Counted from the stretch's first letter, positions 41,712 to 51,309 are shown. The stretch is DNA of 64,000 bases from Streptomyces caniscabiei (GCF_014930365.1 NZ_JABXWI010000024.1:52696-116695), one strand, 5' to 3'. A program made the numbers and translations. The notes: generated by a model from the sequence alone, not told the origin.

Positions 41712-41900
41712 TCAGCGGCCGAGCTCCTTGCGCCCCGTGCGGCGCAGCCGGCGCCGCTGCGAGGGGTCCAGCGCCAGATACGCGGCCGTGGGGATCCCCA
41801 GGACTATCAGGAGATTGGCCCAGAAGGGGAACGGCAGCAGGATCAGCAGGACGATCCCGATTGCCGCACCCCCTGCGACGATCTTCGTGCTCTTCGACAT
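41712..41900 (-). CDS. Small two-helix membrane protein
   Basis: This 62-residue protein has hydrophobic segments at about residues 8-23 (VAGGAAIGIVLLILLP) and 27-44 (FWANLLIVLGIPTAAYLAL) and a basic tail RRRLRRTGRKELGR. GGAGGCGACGGAG immediately before the ATG at 41900 makes this start clearly better than longer frames beginning near 42068. Function unknown. Confidence 0.75.
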   Translation of the reverse strand: MSKSTKIVAGGAAIGIVLLILLPFPFWANLLIVLGIPTAAYLALDPSQRRRLRRTGRKELGR

Positions 41901-42145
41901 CTCCGTCGCCTCCTTCGCGGCCACTGCCGCTCTCTGTCCTGAAAACGGGATCGGACTCCCCGCGGTTCCGGACCACGACCCTGACGCGTCCCTGAGTCGA
42001 ACCCCCGTACAACCCTGAGATGCCCTTCCCGCCGGGCGGGAAAAGTGACCCACGTCACTCAGCAACACGCCGGGCGGCGGTTTGAGGTGAGGTAACCTCG
42101 GCGATTCCGACTAGAGTAGTCAAATTTGAGGAGTCCGGTATCCCA

Positions 42146-45013
42146 GTGCCGACGAACCCCGTGGCAACCCTCCCCGAAGTCCTCGAACTGGCCCGCTGCC
42201 ACGCCGTCTTCGTGCCCGCGGACCTCGCCCGCGTCGGACGCGTCGCCTTCTGGCGACCGGACGGCTCGGCACCGCCCCCGGTCGCCCACGGCTGCGACGG
42301 GGAGCTGACACTCGTCCGGTCTGATGACGGCGTCGGCGTCCGACGGTTCACGGTCCCCGTCGTGTCGCTCCCGGTGCACGCCGCGCTTCCGGTGCTCACG
42401 CGCGCGCGTGCCCGCACCGGCGCCCACCGCTCGACGGCCTTCTGGGGCGCCGCGGCACTGCTGGCCCTTCGGTTCGCCGCGCGCGGTCTGCTGCTGCCCG
42501 GCGTCACCACGGACGGACAGGACGCCTGGCGGGCGGGACCGCTGCGAGCGGAGGACCTGGACCGAGTCAGGGAGCTGGCCGCAGCTATGCCTCCCGAGGC
42601 GCACGCGCTGCCGGTGGACGACGGTGAGCCACTGCGGCTGCCCGAGCCGGAGCGGCTGCTGCGCGCGTTCCTCGACGCCGTCGTGGACTCACTGCCCCGC
42701 TCCCCCGCCGCGAGCGTCGCGGCGGGCGGCCCGGCCTTCGCCGCCCGCGATCCGCAGGCCGTTCCGGAACAGCGCTCCTGGGCCGCCGACGTTGCCGCCG
42801 GACACGACGCCGGGGTCCGCGTCTCCCTGCGCGTCGAGATTCCCGGGCTCGCCTCGCTCCCCGACGACGACCCGGCCGGGACGAAGCCCACGTTCCGTGT
42901 CGTTCCCCAGCTGCACAGTGTGAGCGACCCCGCGCTCGTCGCGGACGCCTCCGCGGTGTGGGCCGACGCGGCCGCCTTCGGCCCGCGCGCGCGGACGGAC
43001 GCCCTGCTGGCTCTGCGCCGCGCCGCACGCGTCTGGGCCCCGCTCGGCCCGCTGCTGTCGGCAGCCGTGCCGGACGCCGTGGAACTCGCCGACGAGGAGG
43101 TCACCGAACTGCTGGGCGAGGGTGCCCGTCTGCTCGCGACAGCCGGTGTCGAGGTGCACTGGCCCAGGGAGCCGGCCCGTGGGCTGACCGCCCGCGCGGT
43201 CGTCGGTCCCCCGGACGACGACGAGCAGGGCCCCGGCGGAACGACGTCGGCCACCCCGTCGTACCTGTCGGCCGACGCGCTGCTCGCCTTCGACTGGCGG
43301 TTCGCGCTGGGCGATCAGCGGCTCACCCGGCAGGAGCTCGACCAGCTCGCGGAGGCGATCCGCCCGCTGGTGCGACTGCGCGACAAGTGGGTCCTGGTGG
43401 ATCCGGAGGAGATCCGCCACGCCCGTGCGCAGCAGGACCGCAAGGTGTCGCCCGTCGACGCGCTCAGCGCCGCTCTGACGGGTACGACGCAGGTGGACGG
43501 CCGGGTGGTCGACGTGCTGCCCACCGGATGGCTGGCGACGCTGCGGGAACGGCTGTCGGACCCCGAAGGGCAGGAACCCGTCGGCCAGCCTCCCGCGCTC
43601 GCCGCGACGTTGCGCGACTACCAGCTGCGCGGACTCGGCTGGCTGGCCCGGATGACCTCCCTGGGGCTCGGCGGCTGTCTCGCCGACGACATGGGGCTCG
43701 GCAAGACGATCACTCTCATCGCCCTGCATCTGCACCGGCAGTCGGACACCTCGACCGCGGGCCCCACCCTCGTCGTCTGTCCGGCGTCCCTGATGGGCAA
43801 CTGGCAGCGGGAGATCGAGAAATTCGCACCGGGCGTTCCCGTGCGCCGCTTCCACGGATCCGGACGCGGTCTGGACGGGCTCGCCGACGCGGAGTTCGTC
43901 CTGACCACGTACGGCACGATGCGGCTCGACGCACCCCGGCTCGCCCACGTGCCCTGGGGTCTGGTCGTGGCGGACGAGGCGCAGCACGTGAAGAACCCCT
44001 ACTCGGCCACGGCGCGGGAACTGCGCACCATCGGCGCACGCGCGCGTGTGGCGCTCACCGGCACCCCGGTGGAGAACAATCTGTCGGAACTGTGGGCGAT
44101 CCTCGACTGGACCACCCCGGGTCTCCTGGGACGCCTCGGCACCTTCCGCTCCCGGTACGCACACGCCGTGGAGAACGGCCGGGACCCCGCCGCCGCGGAG
44201 CGGCTCTCCCGGCTCGTACGGCCGTTCCTGCTGCGCCGCCGCAAGTCCGACCCGGGGATCGCGCCTGAGCTCCCGCCGAAGACCGAGACCGACCACGCCG
44301 TGTCGCTCACCAGGGAACAGGTGGGGCTGTACGAGGCGTTGGTGCGCGAGACCATGGCGGAGATCGCCGCGGCCGACGGCATGGAGCGGCGGGGACTGAT
44401 CGTGAAGCTGCTGACCGGGCTCAAACAGATCTGCAACCACCCCGCCCAGTTCCTCAAGGAGGACAGTCCGCGGATCCCGGGCAGATCGGGGAAGTTGGAA
44501 CTGCTGGACGAACTGCTGGACACCATCCTGTCCGAGGGCGCGAGCGTGCTGGTCTTCACGCAGTACGTCCGGATGGCTCGGCTGCTGGAACGCCATCTGG
44601 CGGCGCGCGGGGTGACCACGCGCTTCCTGCACGGGGGGACACCGGTGCCCGAGCGCGAGGCGATGGTGGACGGCTTCCAGGCGGGCGAGGTGCCCGTCTT
44701 CCTGCTGTCGCTGAAGGCGGCCGGCACGGGTCTGAACCTGACACGGGCCGAGCATGTCGTGCACTACGACCGCTGGTGGAACCCGGCCGTCGAGGCGCAG
44801 GCCACGGACCGGGCGTACCGCATCGGACAGACACGGCCGGTGCAGGTGCACCGGTTGATCACGGAGGGCACGATCGAGGACCGCATCGCGGACATGCTGC
44901 TGCGCAAGCGGGAGTTGGCCGACACGGTGCTCGGCGCGGGCGACACGGCACTGACCGAGCTGTCCGACGCCGAGCTGGCCGATCTGGTGGAGCTGCGAGG
45001 GGGCGCGGGATGA
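42146..45013 (+). CDS. SNF2-family (RapA/HepA-like) ATP-dependent helicase
   Basis: This 955-residue protein has a long N-terminal SNF2-associated domain (about residues 1-480) and a Swi2/Snf2 ATPase. Motif I is DDMGLGKTITL near 515, motif II VVADEAQHVKN near 610, motif III LTGTPVENNLSELW. The C-terminal helicase has LVFTQYVRMARLL, TGLNLTRAEHVVHYDRWWNPAVE and ATDRAYRIGQTRPV. Such proteins remodel DNA-protein complexes. The GTG at 42146 follows GAGGAG. It overlaps the SWIM-finger gene by 4 bp, implying a functional pair. Confidence 0.93.
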   Translation: MPTNPVATLPEVLELARCHAVFVPADLARVGRVAFWRPDGSAPPPVAHGCDGELTLVRSDDGVGVRRFTVPVVSLPVHAALPVLTRARARTGAHRSTAFWGAAALLALRFAARGLLLPGVTTDGQDAWRAGPLRAEDLDRVRELAAAMPPEAHALPVDDGEPLRLPEPERLLRAFLDAVVDSLPRSPAASVAAGGPAFAARDPQAVPEQRSWAADVAAGHDAGVRVSLRVEIPGLASLPDDDPAGTKPTFRVVPQLHSVSDPALVADASAVWADAAAFGPRARTDALLALRRAARVWAPLGPLLSAAVPDAVELADEEVTELLGEGARLLATAGVEVHWPREPARGLTARAVVGPPDDDEQGPGGTTSATPSYLSADALLAFDWRFALGDQRLTRQELDQLAEAIRPLVRLRDKWVLVDPEEIRHARAQQDRKVSPVDALSAALTGTTQVDGRVVDVLPTGWLATLRERLSDPEGQEPVGQPPALAATLRDYQLRGLGWLARMTSLGLGGCLADDMGLGKTITLIALHLHRQSDTSTAGPTLVVCPASLMGNWQREIEKFAPGVPVRRFHGSGRGLDGLADAEFVLTTYGTMRLDAPRLAHVPWGLVVADEAQHVKNPYSATARELRTIGARARVALTGTPVENNLSELWAILDWTTPGLLGRLGTFRSRYAHAVENGRDPAAAERLSRLVRPFLLRRRKSDPGIAPELPPKTETDHAVSLTREQVGLYEALVRETMAEIAAADGMERRGLIVKLLTGLKQICNHPAQFLKEDSPRIPGRSGKLELLDELLDTILSEGASVLVFTQYVRMARLLERHLAARGVTTRFLHGGTPVPEREAMVDGFQAGEVPVFLLSLKAAGTGLNLTRAEHVVHYDRWWNPAVEAQATDRAYRIGQTRPVQVHRLITEGTIEDRIADMLLRKRELADTVLGAGDTALTELSDAELADLVELRGGAG

Positions 45014-46311
45014 CGGAACACGCGGGACATGACCAGGAGCGCACGTTCGCCGCACTGGCTCCCGTACGCGGCGGGGGCTTCGCGCGGACGTGGTGGGGCC
45101 GGGCCTGGTTGCGGGCGCTCGAGGACGCGGCGCTGGACGGGCAGCAGGTGAAGGCGGGGCGCAGGCTGGCGCGTGCGGGAGCCGTGGGCGCGGTGTCGGT
45201 GCGCCCCGGGCGCGTCACGGCGGTCGTCCAGGACCGCGACGGCACCGGCCACCGTGCCGACGTCCTGCTCCAGGAGCTGTCCGGGGATCAGTGGGACCGT
45301 TTTCTGGACATGGCGGTCGAGCGGGCCGGGCACGTCGCCGCCCTGCTCGACCGTGAGATGCCGCCGCATCTGGTCGAGGACGCCGCGACGGCCGGGGTCG
45401 AACTGCTGCCCGGGCTCGGTGATCTGGAGGCCGAGTGCGACTGCGGTGCCTGGGACCACTGCGGACACACCGCGGCGCTCTGCTACCAGGTGGCCCGCCT
45501 GCTGGATCAGGACCCGTTCGTCCTGCTGCTGATGCGCGGCCGCGCCGAACGCGCCCTGCTGGATGACCTCCACGTGCGGGGAACCGCTTCCGCGGCGGGT
45601 GCCGAGGATGCGCCGAGCGGTCCCGGGACGATCCTCGGGGAAGACCACCGGGGCGGCGTGGACGCCGCGGAGGCGTTCGCGGCGGGAGATCTCCTGCCGC
45701 CGCTCCCCGAGCCGCCCGAGCTGCCCACGGAGCCCGGCCTGCCGCCCTCCCTGGACACCGAGGCCGGGCCGGCGCCGGGACTCGACCCGGTGGCACTCGA
45801 GTTCCTGGCGGCGCAGACGGCCCGGGAGGCACATCGGCTGCTGTCCGAGGCTCTCCACCCCGGTCACGGGCAGCAGCCGCTCGACGACGAGTCGCCGTTC
45901 CGCCAGGACGTGGTGCGGCTGGCCGCCGGTGCCCCGGGGGCGGGCATCGGGGCGCGACTGGCCGAGGGGTCGGGACGCGGCCGGGAGGGGCTGGCGCTCG
46001 CCGTCCGTGCCTGGCGGTACGGCGGGGCGGCCGGTCTCGCCGCACTGGACGAGGAGTGGCATGTACCGGCGGAGTCACTCGCACGCGCGCGTGCCGCTCT
46101 GGAGGCGGCGTGGGACGAGGGCGAGCGGCCTCCACTGAGGGCCGCGCACAACCGTTGGACCGTCGTGGATGGGTCGGCGCAGCTGCGCCTCGGACGGGAC
46201 GGCCGCTGGTGGCCGTACCGCAAGGAGCGCGGCCGGTGGGCGCCGGCGGGCCCGGCGGCCCATGATCCGGCGACGGCACTGGCCTCGGTCGCCGGTGAGC
46301 CCGACAGCTGA
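45010..46311 (+). CDS. SWIM zinc-finger protein partnered with the SNF2 helicase
   Basis: This 433-residue protein starts on the stop codon of the SNF2 gene (ATGA). Its SWIM zinc finger, pattern CxCx5CxH, is ECDCGAWDHCGHTAALCY near residues 138-155. The N-terminal FARTWWGRAWLRALED block is typical of SWIM proteins next to SNF2 genes in actinobacteria. The C-terminal half is variable, with TVVDGSAQLRLGRDGRWWPYRKERGRW at the end. It probably supplies DNA or protein binding to the helicase. Confidence 0.9.
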   Translation: MTEHAGHDQERTFAALAPVRGGGFARTWWGRAWLRALEDAALDGQQVKAGRRLARAGAVGAVSVRPGRVTAVVQDRDGTGHRADVLLQELSGDQWDRFLDMAVERAGHVAALLDREMPPHLVEDAATAGVELLPGLGDLEAECDCGAWDHCGHTAALCYQVARLLDQDPFVLLLMRGRAERALLDDLHVRGTASAAGAEDAPSGPGTILGEDHRGGVDAAEAFAAGDLLPPLPEPPELPTEPGLPPSLDTEAGPAPGLDPVALEFLAAQTAREAHRLLSEALHPGHGQQPLDDESPFRQDVVRLAAGAPGAGIGARLAEGSGRGREGLALAVRAWRYGGAAGLAALDEEWHVPAESLARARAALEAAWDEGERPPLRAAHNRWTVVDGSAQLRLGRDGRWWPYRKERGRWAPAGPAAHDPATALASVAGEPDS

Positions 46312-46332
46312 CGTCTCCCGAGAGCGCGCCCG

Positions 46333-46854
46333 TCAGCCGGTGCGGCCGACCGGGTCCGGGAACAGCGAGTCCAGGTCGCTGGGCAACCCGGTCGGGAATC
46401 CGGAGGGCAGATCGCTCGGGAACCCACTGGGCAGTTCGCTGGGGAAACCCGAGGGCAGCGTCGGAAGGCCGCTGGGCAGTCCGGACGGGAGGCTCAGCGA
46501 CGGGGTCGGCGAAGAACTCGCGCCTCCACCGGGCCCGCCCGACCGCCTGTCGTCCGGCGATCCCTCACCCCCGGAGGCCACCAGCACCACGGCGAGGACG
46601 GCACCCAGGGTGAGGACCACGGCCAGCGCGATGAGCACCAGCCTGCGACGCCCGTAGGGAGGGGGCCCACCGGGCGGATCGGGTGGCTGGCAGCCCCCGC
46701 CCTGACCCGGGGGCTGCCAGCCACCACCTCCCCCGGTCGGATCGCCCGGCGGCGGACCGAAGCTCCCTGACGGGGGCCCGAAACCGCCGCCGGGCGACGG
46801 CGGTGTGCCGTCCGGCGGTCGGGGCGGCTGGGACGGTGGCGGCGGCATGCCCAT
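46333..46854 (-). CDS. Pro/Gly-rich single-pass membrane protein with pentapeptide-like tail repeats
   Basis: This protein of about 173 residues has a cytoplasmic Pro/Gly-rich N-terminus (PPPPSQPPRPP...), a basic stop RRR, one transmembrane helix (LVLIALAVVLTLGAVLAVVLVA, about residues 70-91) and a low-complexity outside segment. The C-terminal tail repeats LPSGxPS units at least eight times (LPSGLPSGLPTLPSGFPSEL and onward). Function is unknown; the tail looks like an extended stalk that could reach the cell wall. ATG 46854 or 46848. Confidence 0.65.
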   Translation of the reverse strand: MGMPPPPSQPPRPPDGTPPSPGGGFGPPSGSFGPPPGDPTGGGGGWQPPGQGGGCQPPDPPGGPPPYGRRRLVLIALAVVLTLGAVLAVVLVASGGEGSPDDRRSGGPGGGASSSPTPSLSLPSGLPSGLPTLPSGFPSELPSGFPSDLPSGFPTGLPSDLDSLFPDPVGRTG

Positions 46855-46988
46855 ACCGTCCAGAGTCGCCGCGAAACAGCCAGGACGCGAGCCCTGCACG
46901 GGAGTTGACAGGACTCATGCCGTGGATCGCATGATTCCGGAGAATTCCCGCGCAGAGAACGACCGAAAGGGGCCCCACGCGCGCGTGA

Positions 46989-48155
46989 TCAGCCGCGCGC
47001 ACCCAGCAGGTGGTCCATCGCCAGCTGGTCGAGCTGCTCGAAGGCCATGCCGCGAGCGGCGGCGGCCTCGGCGTCGAACTCCTCGAACGCCGTCCGGTCC
47101 GCGAGCAGGGCCTGCAGTCCGTCGACGGCCGTGGGCTGGGCCAGCTGGTCCAGCCGCGCGGCACGCAGCGCCTCCTGGACCGCCGGGTCCGCGCGGAAGG
47201 CGGCCGCACGCTCCTTGAGGATGAGGTAGTTGCGCATGCAGCCCGCGGCCGACGCCCACACACCGTCGAGGTCCTCGGTGCGCGGCGGCTTGAAGTCGAA
47301 GTGCTTCGGCCCCGCGTAACCGGCGCTCTCCAGCAGGTCGACCAGCCAGAACGCGGAGCGCAGGTCGCCCGCGCCGAAGCGGAGGTCCTGGTCGTACTTG
47401 ATGCCGGACTGGCCGTTGAGGTCGATGTGGAAGAGCTTGCCCGCCCAGAGGGCCTGCGCGATGCCGTGCGGGAAGTTCAGCCCGGCCATCTGCTCGTGAC
47501 CGACCTCGGGGTTCACGCCGTAGAGCTCCGGGCGCTCCAGGCGCTCGATGAAGGCCAGCGCGTGGCCGACGGTGGGGAGCAGGATGTCGCCGCGCGGCTC
47601 GTTCGGCTTGGGCTCGATCGCGAACTTCAGGTCGTAGCCCTGGGAGGTGACGTACTCGCCGAGGAGGTCGAAGGCCTCCTTCATGCGGTCGAGCGCGTCC
47701 CGGACGTCCTTGGCGGCGCCGGACTCGGCACCCTCGCGGCCGCCCCAGGCGACGTAGATCTTGGCGCCGAGCTCGACCGCCAGGTCGATGTTGCGGATCG
47801 TCTTGCGCAGCGCGTAGCGGCGGACGTCGCGATCGTTGGCGGTGAACGCGCCGTCCTTGAAGACGGGGTGCGTGAAGAGGTTGGTGGTGGCCATGGGCAC
47901 GGTCATGCCGGTCGTGTCCAGGGCGGCGCGGAAGCGCTTGATGTGCTCCTCGCGCTCGCTGTCGGAGGACCCGAAGGGGATCAGGTCGTCGTCGTGGAAG
48001 GTCACACCGTAGGCGCCGAGCTCCGCCAGACGCTGCACCGTCTCGACCGGGTCGAGGGCGCGCCGGGTGGCGTCGCCGAACGGGTCCCTTCCCTGCCAGC
48101 CGACGGTCCACAGGCCGAAGGTGAACCTGTCGTCGGGGGTGGGTTGGTAGTTCAT
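46989..48155 (-). CDS. xylA: Xylose isomerase
   Basis: This 388-residue enzyme converts D-xylose to D-xylulose (and glucose to fructose). Seen: the active-site base HDDDLIPFG near residue 54, FAIEPKPNEPRGD with the metal-1 Glu and Lys near 180, VNPEVGHEQMAGLNFPHG near 214, and FHIDLNGQSGIKYDQDLRFG with the metal aspartates near 243-260. The length and sequence are class I, as in other Streptomyces. It is divergent from xylB, with the ROK regulator gene nearby. Confidence 0.97.
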   Translation of the reverse strand: MNYQPTPDDRFTFGLWTVGWQGRDPFGDATRRALDPVETVQRLAELGAYGVTFHDDDLIPFGSSDSEREEHIKRFRAALDTTGMTVPMATTNLFTHPVFKDGAFTANDRDVRRYALRKTIRNIDLAVELGAKIYVAWGGREGAESGAAKDVRDALDRMKEAFDLLGEYVTSQGYDLKFAIEPKPNEPRGDILLPTVGHALAFIERLERPELYGVNPEVGHEQMAGLNFPHGIAQALWAGKLFHIDLNGQSGIKYDQDLRFGAGDLRSAFWLVDLLESAGYAGPKHFDFKPPRTEDLDGVWASAAGCMRNYLILKERAAAFRADPAVQEALRAARLDQLAQPTAVDGLQALLADRTAFEEFDAEAAAARGMAFEQLDQLAMDHLLGARG

Positions 48156-48300
48156 GCCGCGGCTCCTTGTGCTCCGACTATTTCGTCATGGCGATTTACA
48201 AATTAGTATGCGGACGCGTCTCTGGGAAGACAAGATGTCGCCGGACGGAGACGTCAGCCGCGTCAGCGGCCGTCGCGAGCCGCGTGAGAAGGAGAGCCCG
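48156..48300. promoter_or_regulatory. Divergent xylA-xylB promoter region with AT-rich candidate operator
   Basis: The 145-bp gap contains an AT-rich island at about 48177-48213 including GCGATTTACAAATTAGTATG, unlike the GC-rich surroundings. ACTATTT at 48177 and AAATTAGT at 48205 form an imperfect dyad. It is a good place for binding by the ROK repressor encoded at 50041, but exact sites are not clear. Confidence 0.45.
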
Positions 48301-49746
48301 ATGTCAGCTGCCGAGGGTCCGCTTGTCGTCGGTGTGGACTCGTCCACACAGTCCACCAAGGTCCTGGTCGTCGACGCGTCGACCGGCCGGGTCGTGGCGA
48401 GCGGGCAGGCATCGCACACCGTGTCCTCCGGGGCCGGCCGGGAGAGTGACCCCCGGCAGTGGTGGGACGCGCTGTGCGAGGCGCTGCACCAGTGCGGGGA
48501 GGCGGCACGCGAGGCCGCCGCGGTGTCGATCGGCGGCCAGCAGCACGGCCTCGTCACCCTCGACTCCCGGGGCGAGCCGGTGCGGCCTGCGCTGCTGTGG
48601 AACGACGTGCGCTCGGCGCCGCAGGCGGCCCGCCTGGTCGAGGAACTGGGCGGCGCGAAGGCCTGGGCGGAGCGCGCAGGCAGTGTGCCGGGCCCGTCCT
48701 TCACCGTGACGAAGTGGGCCTGGCTGGCCGAGCACGAGCCCGAGGCGGTCCGCGCGACCGCCGCCGTGCGTCTGCCGCACGACTACCTCACCGAGCGCCT
48801 CACCGGCCAGGGCACGACCGATCGCGGCGACGCCTCCGGGACGGGCTGGTGGGCGTCGGCGACGGAGGCGTACGACGCCGAGGTGCTCGCCCATGTGGGG
48901 CTGGACCCGGCGCTGCTGCCCCGGGTGGTCCGTCCGGGCGAGGTCGCCGGGACCGTACGGGACGCCCAGGAGCTGCCGTTCGCCAAGGGGACCCTGGTGG
49001 CCGCCGGCACGGGTGACAACGCGGCCGCGGCGCTGGGGCTCGGGCTGCGCCCCGGCACCCCGGTGCTGAGCCTGGGCACCTCCGGCACGGTGTACGCCGT
49101 CTCCAGGCACCGCCCCGCCGATCCGACGGGCACGGTCGCGGGCTTCGCCGACGCGCACGGCGACTGGCTGCCGCTGGCCTGCACCCTGAACTGCACCCAG
49201 GCCGTCGACCGGGTCGCCGCCCTGCTGGGCCTCGACCGCGAGTCCGTGGAGCCCGGCAGGGAGGTCACCCTCCTCCCCTACCTGGACGGCGAGCGCACCC
49301 CGGCCCTGCCGCACGCCTCGGGCCTGCTGCACGGGCTGCGCCACGACACGACAGGCGGACAGCTGCTGCAGGCCGCGTACGACGGCGCCGTGCACTCGCT
49401 GCTCGGCGCCCTGGACCTGGTGCTCGACTCCGACGCGGACACCTCCGCACCGCTGCTGCTCATCGGCGGGGGCGCGCGGGGCACCGCCTGGCAGCAGACC
49501 GTGCGCCGCCTCTCGGGACGGGCCGTGCAGGTCCCCGAGGCCAAGGAACTGGTCGCGCTGGGCGCCGCCGCGCAGGCCGCCGGGCTGCTCACCGGCGAGG
49601 ACCCCGCCGCGGTGGCCCGCCGCTGGGACACCACCCGGGGGCCGGTACTGGAGGCCGTGGAGCGGGACGAGGAGACGCTCGCCAGGATCTCCCGGGTGCT
49701 GTCCGACGCGGCACCGCTGCTGGAACGCGGACCGGAGAGCGACTGA
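48301..49746 (+). CDS. xylB: Xylulokinase
   Basis: This 481-residue FGGY-family kinase phosphorylates D-xylulose to xylulose 5-phosphate with ATP. Seen: N-terminal phosphate motif VGVDSSTQSTKVLVVD, AVSIGGQQHGLVTLD near residue 80, ALLWNDVRS, PHDYLTERLTG, LSLGTSGTV near 260 and LLIGGGARGTAWQQ near 385. All family motifs are present. The ATG follows GAGAAGGAGAG. It is divergent from xylA and followed by a 15-bp repeat array. Confidence 0.96.
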   Translation: MSAAEGPLVVGVDSSTQSTKVLVVDASTGRVVASGQASHTVSSGAGRESDPRQWWDALCEALHQCGEAAREAAAVSIGGQQHGLVTLDSRGEPVRPALLWNDVRSAPQAARLVEELGGAKAWAERAGSVPGPSFTVTKWAWLAEHEPEAVRATAAVRLPHDYLTERLTGQGTTDRGDASGTGWWASATEAYDAEVLAHVGLDPALLPRVVRPGEVAGTVRDAQELPFAKGTLVAAGTGDNAAAALGLGLRPGTPVLSLGTSGTVYAVSRHRPADPTGTVAGFADAHGDWLPLACTLNCTQAVDRVAALLGLDRESVEPGREVTLLPYLDGERTPALPHASGLLHGLRHDTTGGQLLQAAYDGAVHSLLGALDLVLDSDADTSAPLLLIGGGARGTAWQQTVRRLSGRAVQVPEAKELVALGAAAQAAGLLTGEDPAAVARRWDTTRGPVLEAVERDEETLARISRVLSDAAPLLERGPESD

Positions 49747-49758
49747 CCGCACTGCCTC

Positions 49759-49848
49759 CGACCGGTCAGCGGTCGACCGGGCTGCCACCGACCGGGCAGA
49801 GACCGACCGGGCAGAGACCGACCGGGCTGCCACCGACTGGCCGACGAG
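49759..49848. repeat. Six 15-bp tandem repeats downstream of xylB
   Basis: Units of 15 bp start at 49759, 49774, 49789, 49804, 49819 and 49834. They are CGACCGGTCAGCGGT, CGACCGGGCTGCCAC, CGACCGGGCAGAGAC (twice), CGACCGGGCTGCCAC again and CGACTGGCCGACGAG. The ABCCBD-like order suggests unequal crossing over. They lie between the xylB stop and the ROK gene. Confidence 0.85.
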
Positions 49849-50040
49849 GGGCTGTCCCGTTGCAGCGAGGGCTGTCACGAAGCGGCGGGCGCCGTCCCGT
49901 AGCGGCGAGGGGGTCTCCCGAGTGGGAAAATCCGATTCCGGCATGATCTACAGAGCACGGACAGGAAAACGCACAGGGACACCCGCGGGAACATCGGCGG
50001 GGACACCCACCGGGACGCATCGACGGGAGCCGAGGGAGGC

Positions 50041-51249
50041 ATGACCGCACCACTGCACGAGACCCACGCCGGCGGCTCCGGCCGCCGCCTGCCCGACAAC
50101 CAGCAGGGCATGCGGCGCCGCAACCTCTCCCGGGTCATGCACACCGTCAACGCCGAGGGGCCGCTGTCCCGGGCCGGCGTCGCCTCGCACATCGGCCTGA
50201 CCCGGGCCGCCGTGTCGACGCTGGTGGACGAGCTGATCCGTTCCGGGCTCCTGGAGGAGTTGGGCCCCGAGCGTCCGGGCCGGGTGGGACGGCCCGGCTC
50301 GGCGCTGGCCCTCAGCGGGCGCGGCCCCGCCGGTATCGGCGCGGAGATCGGCGTCGATCATCTCGCGGTCTGCGCCGTGGACCTACGGGGCGAGGTGCGG
50401 GCTCGGGCGGAGCGGCACGGCACCAACCGCGGCCGGGCGCCGGAGCCGGTCATCGAGGAATTGACCCAGCTCGTCCGACAGGTGGTCGCCGAGGCGGAGG
50501 GCGAGGGACTGTGGCCCGCGGGGCTCGCGGTCGCCGTGCCCGGGCTGGTGGCGAGCGACACCCGTACGGTGGTCCGCGCCCCGAACCTCGACTGGCACGA
50601 CACGGACGTGGGCGCCCTGTTGCCCGACGATCTGCCGGTGACCGTGGACAACGAGGCCAACTTCGGCGGTCTCGCGGAGCTCTGGCTCGGGGACGGCACA
50701 CCGTCCGACTTCCTGCACGTCTCCGCGGAGATCGGCATCGGTGGCGCGGTCGTCGTGGACGGTCGGCTGCTCCGTGGGACACGTGGATTCGCGGGCGAGT
50801 TGGGGCATGTTCCCGTGCGGCCCGAAGGCCCCGACTGCGCGTGCGGTGGCCGCGGCTGCCTGGAGCAGTACGCCGGTGAGGAGGCCGTGCTCCGGGCGGC
50901 CGGACTGGAACCGGGCGAACACCAGGTCGAGTTCCTCGCCGAGCGGGCCGCCGCCGGCGACAAGCATGTGCACCGGGCCCTGCGCGGCGCAGGCACCGCG
51001 CTCGGGGTGGCACTGACCGGCGCGGTGAATCTGCTGGACCCAAGGACCGTGGTGCTGGGCGGCGCTCTGGCCGCCCTCGCGCCCTGGTTGTTGCCCTCGC
51101 TGGAGCGGGAGTTGGCGCGGCGGACGGCCGGTCCGGCGTGCTCCGTGACCGTGTCCCGGCTGGGTTCCGACGGACCCCTGCTGGGCGCGGCGCACTCGGT
51201 GGTGCGTGGGGTGCTGGACGATCCGGCGACAGTCGGGGTGCGGCCGTAG
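50041..51249 (+). CDS. xylR: ROK-family transcriptional repressor, probable xylose regulator
   Basis: This 402-residue protein has an N-terminal winged helix (about residues 24-85: MRRRNLSRVMHTVNAEGPLSRAGVASHIGLTRAAVSTLVDELIRSGLL) and a ROK sugar-kinase-like domain with VDNEANFGGLAELWLG, SAEIGIGGAVVVDGRLLRGTRGFAGELGHVPV and the zinc motif CACGGRGCLEQYAG. Position next to xylB and xylA suggests xylose-responsive repression of both. The ATG follows CCGAGGGAGGC. Confidence 0.92.
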   Translation: MTAPLHETHAGGSGRRLPDNQQGMRRRNLSRVMHTVNAEGPLSRAGVASHIGLTRAAVSTLVDELIRSGLLEELGPERPGRVGRPGSALALSGRGPAGIGAEIGVDHLAVCAVDLRGEVRARAERHGTNRGRAPEPVIEELTQLVRQVVAEAEGEGLWPAGLAVAVPGLVASDTRTVVRAPNLDWHDTDVGALLPDDLPVTVDNEANFGGLAELWLGDGTPSDFLHVSAEIGIGGAVVVDGRLLRGTRGFAGELGHVPVRPEGPDCACGGRGCLEQYAGEEAVLRAAGLEPGEHQVEFLAERAAAGDKHVHRALRGAGTALGVALTGAVNLLDPRTVVLGGALAALAPWLLPSLERELARRTAGPACSVTVSRLGSDGPLLGAAHSVVRGVLDDPATVGVRP

Positions 51250-51262
51250 CGCTGAGGACAAG

Positions 51263-51309
51263 CGGTCGAGGGCTGTGCCCGGCCAGCGCGTCGGCACAGT
51301 CCTCGACCG
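51263..51309 (+). terminator. Terminator after the ROK regulator gene
   Basis: CGGTCGAGGGCTGTGCC pairs with GGCACAGTCCTCGACCG (16 of 17 positions) around a 13-nt loop, 13 bp after the stop codon at 51249. Confidence 0.85.
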
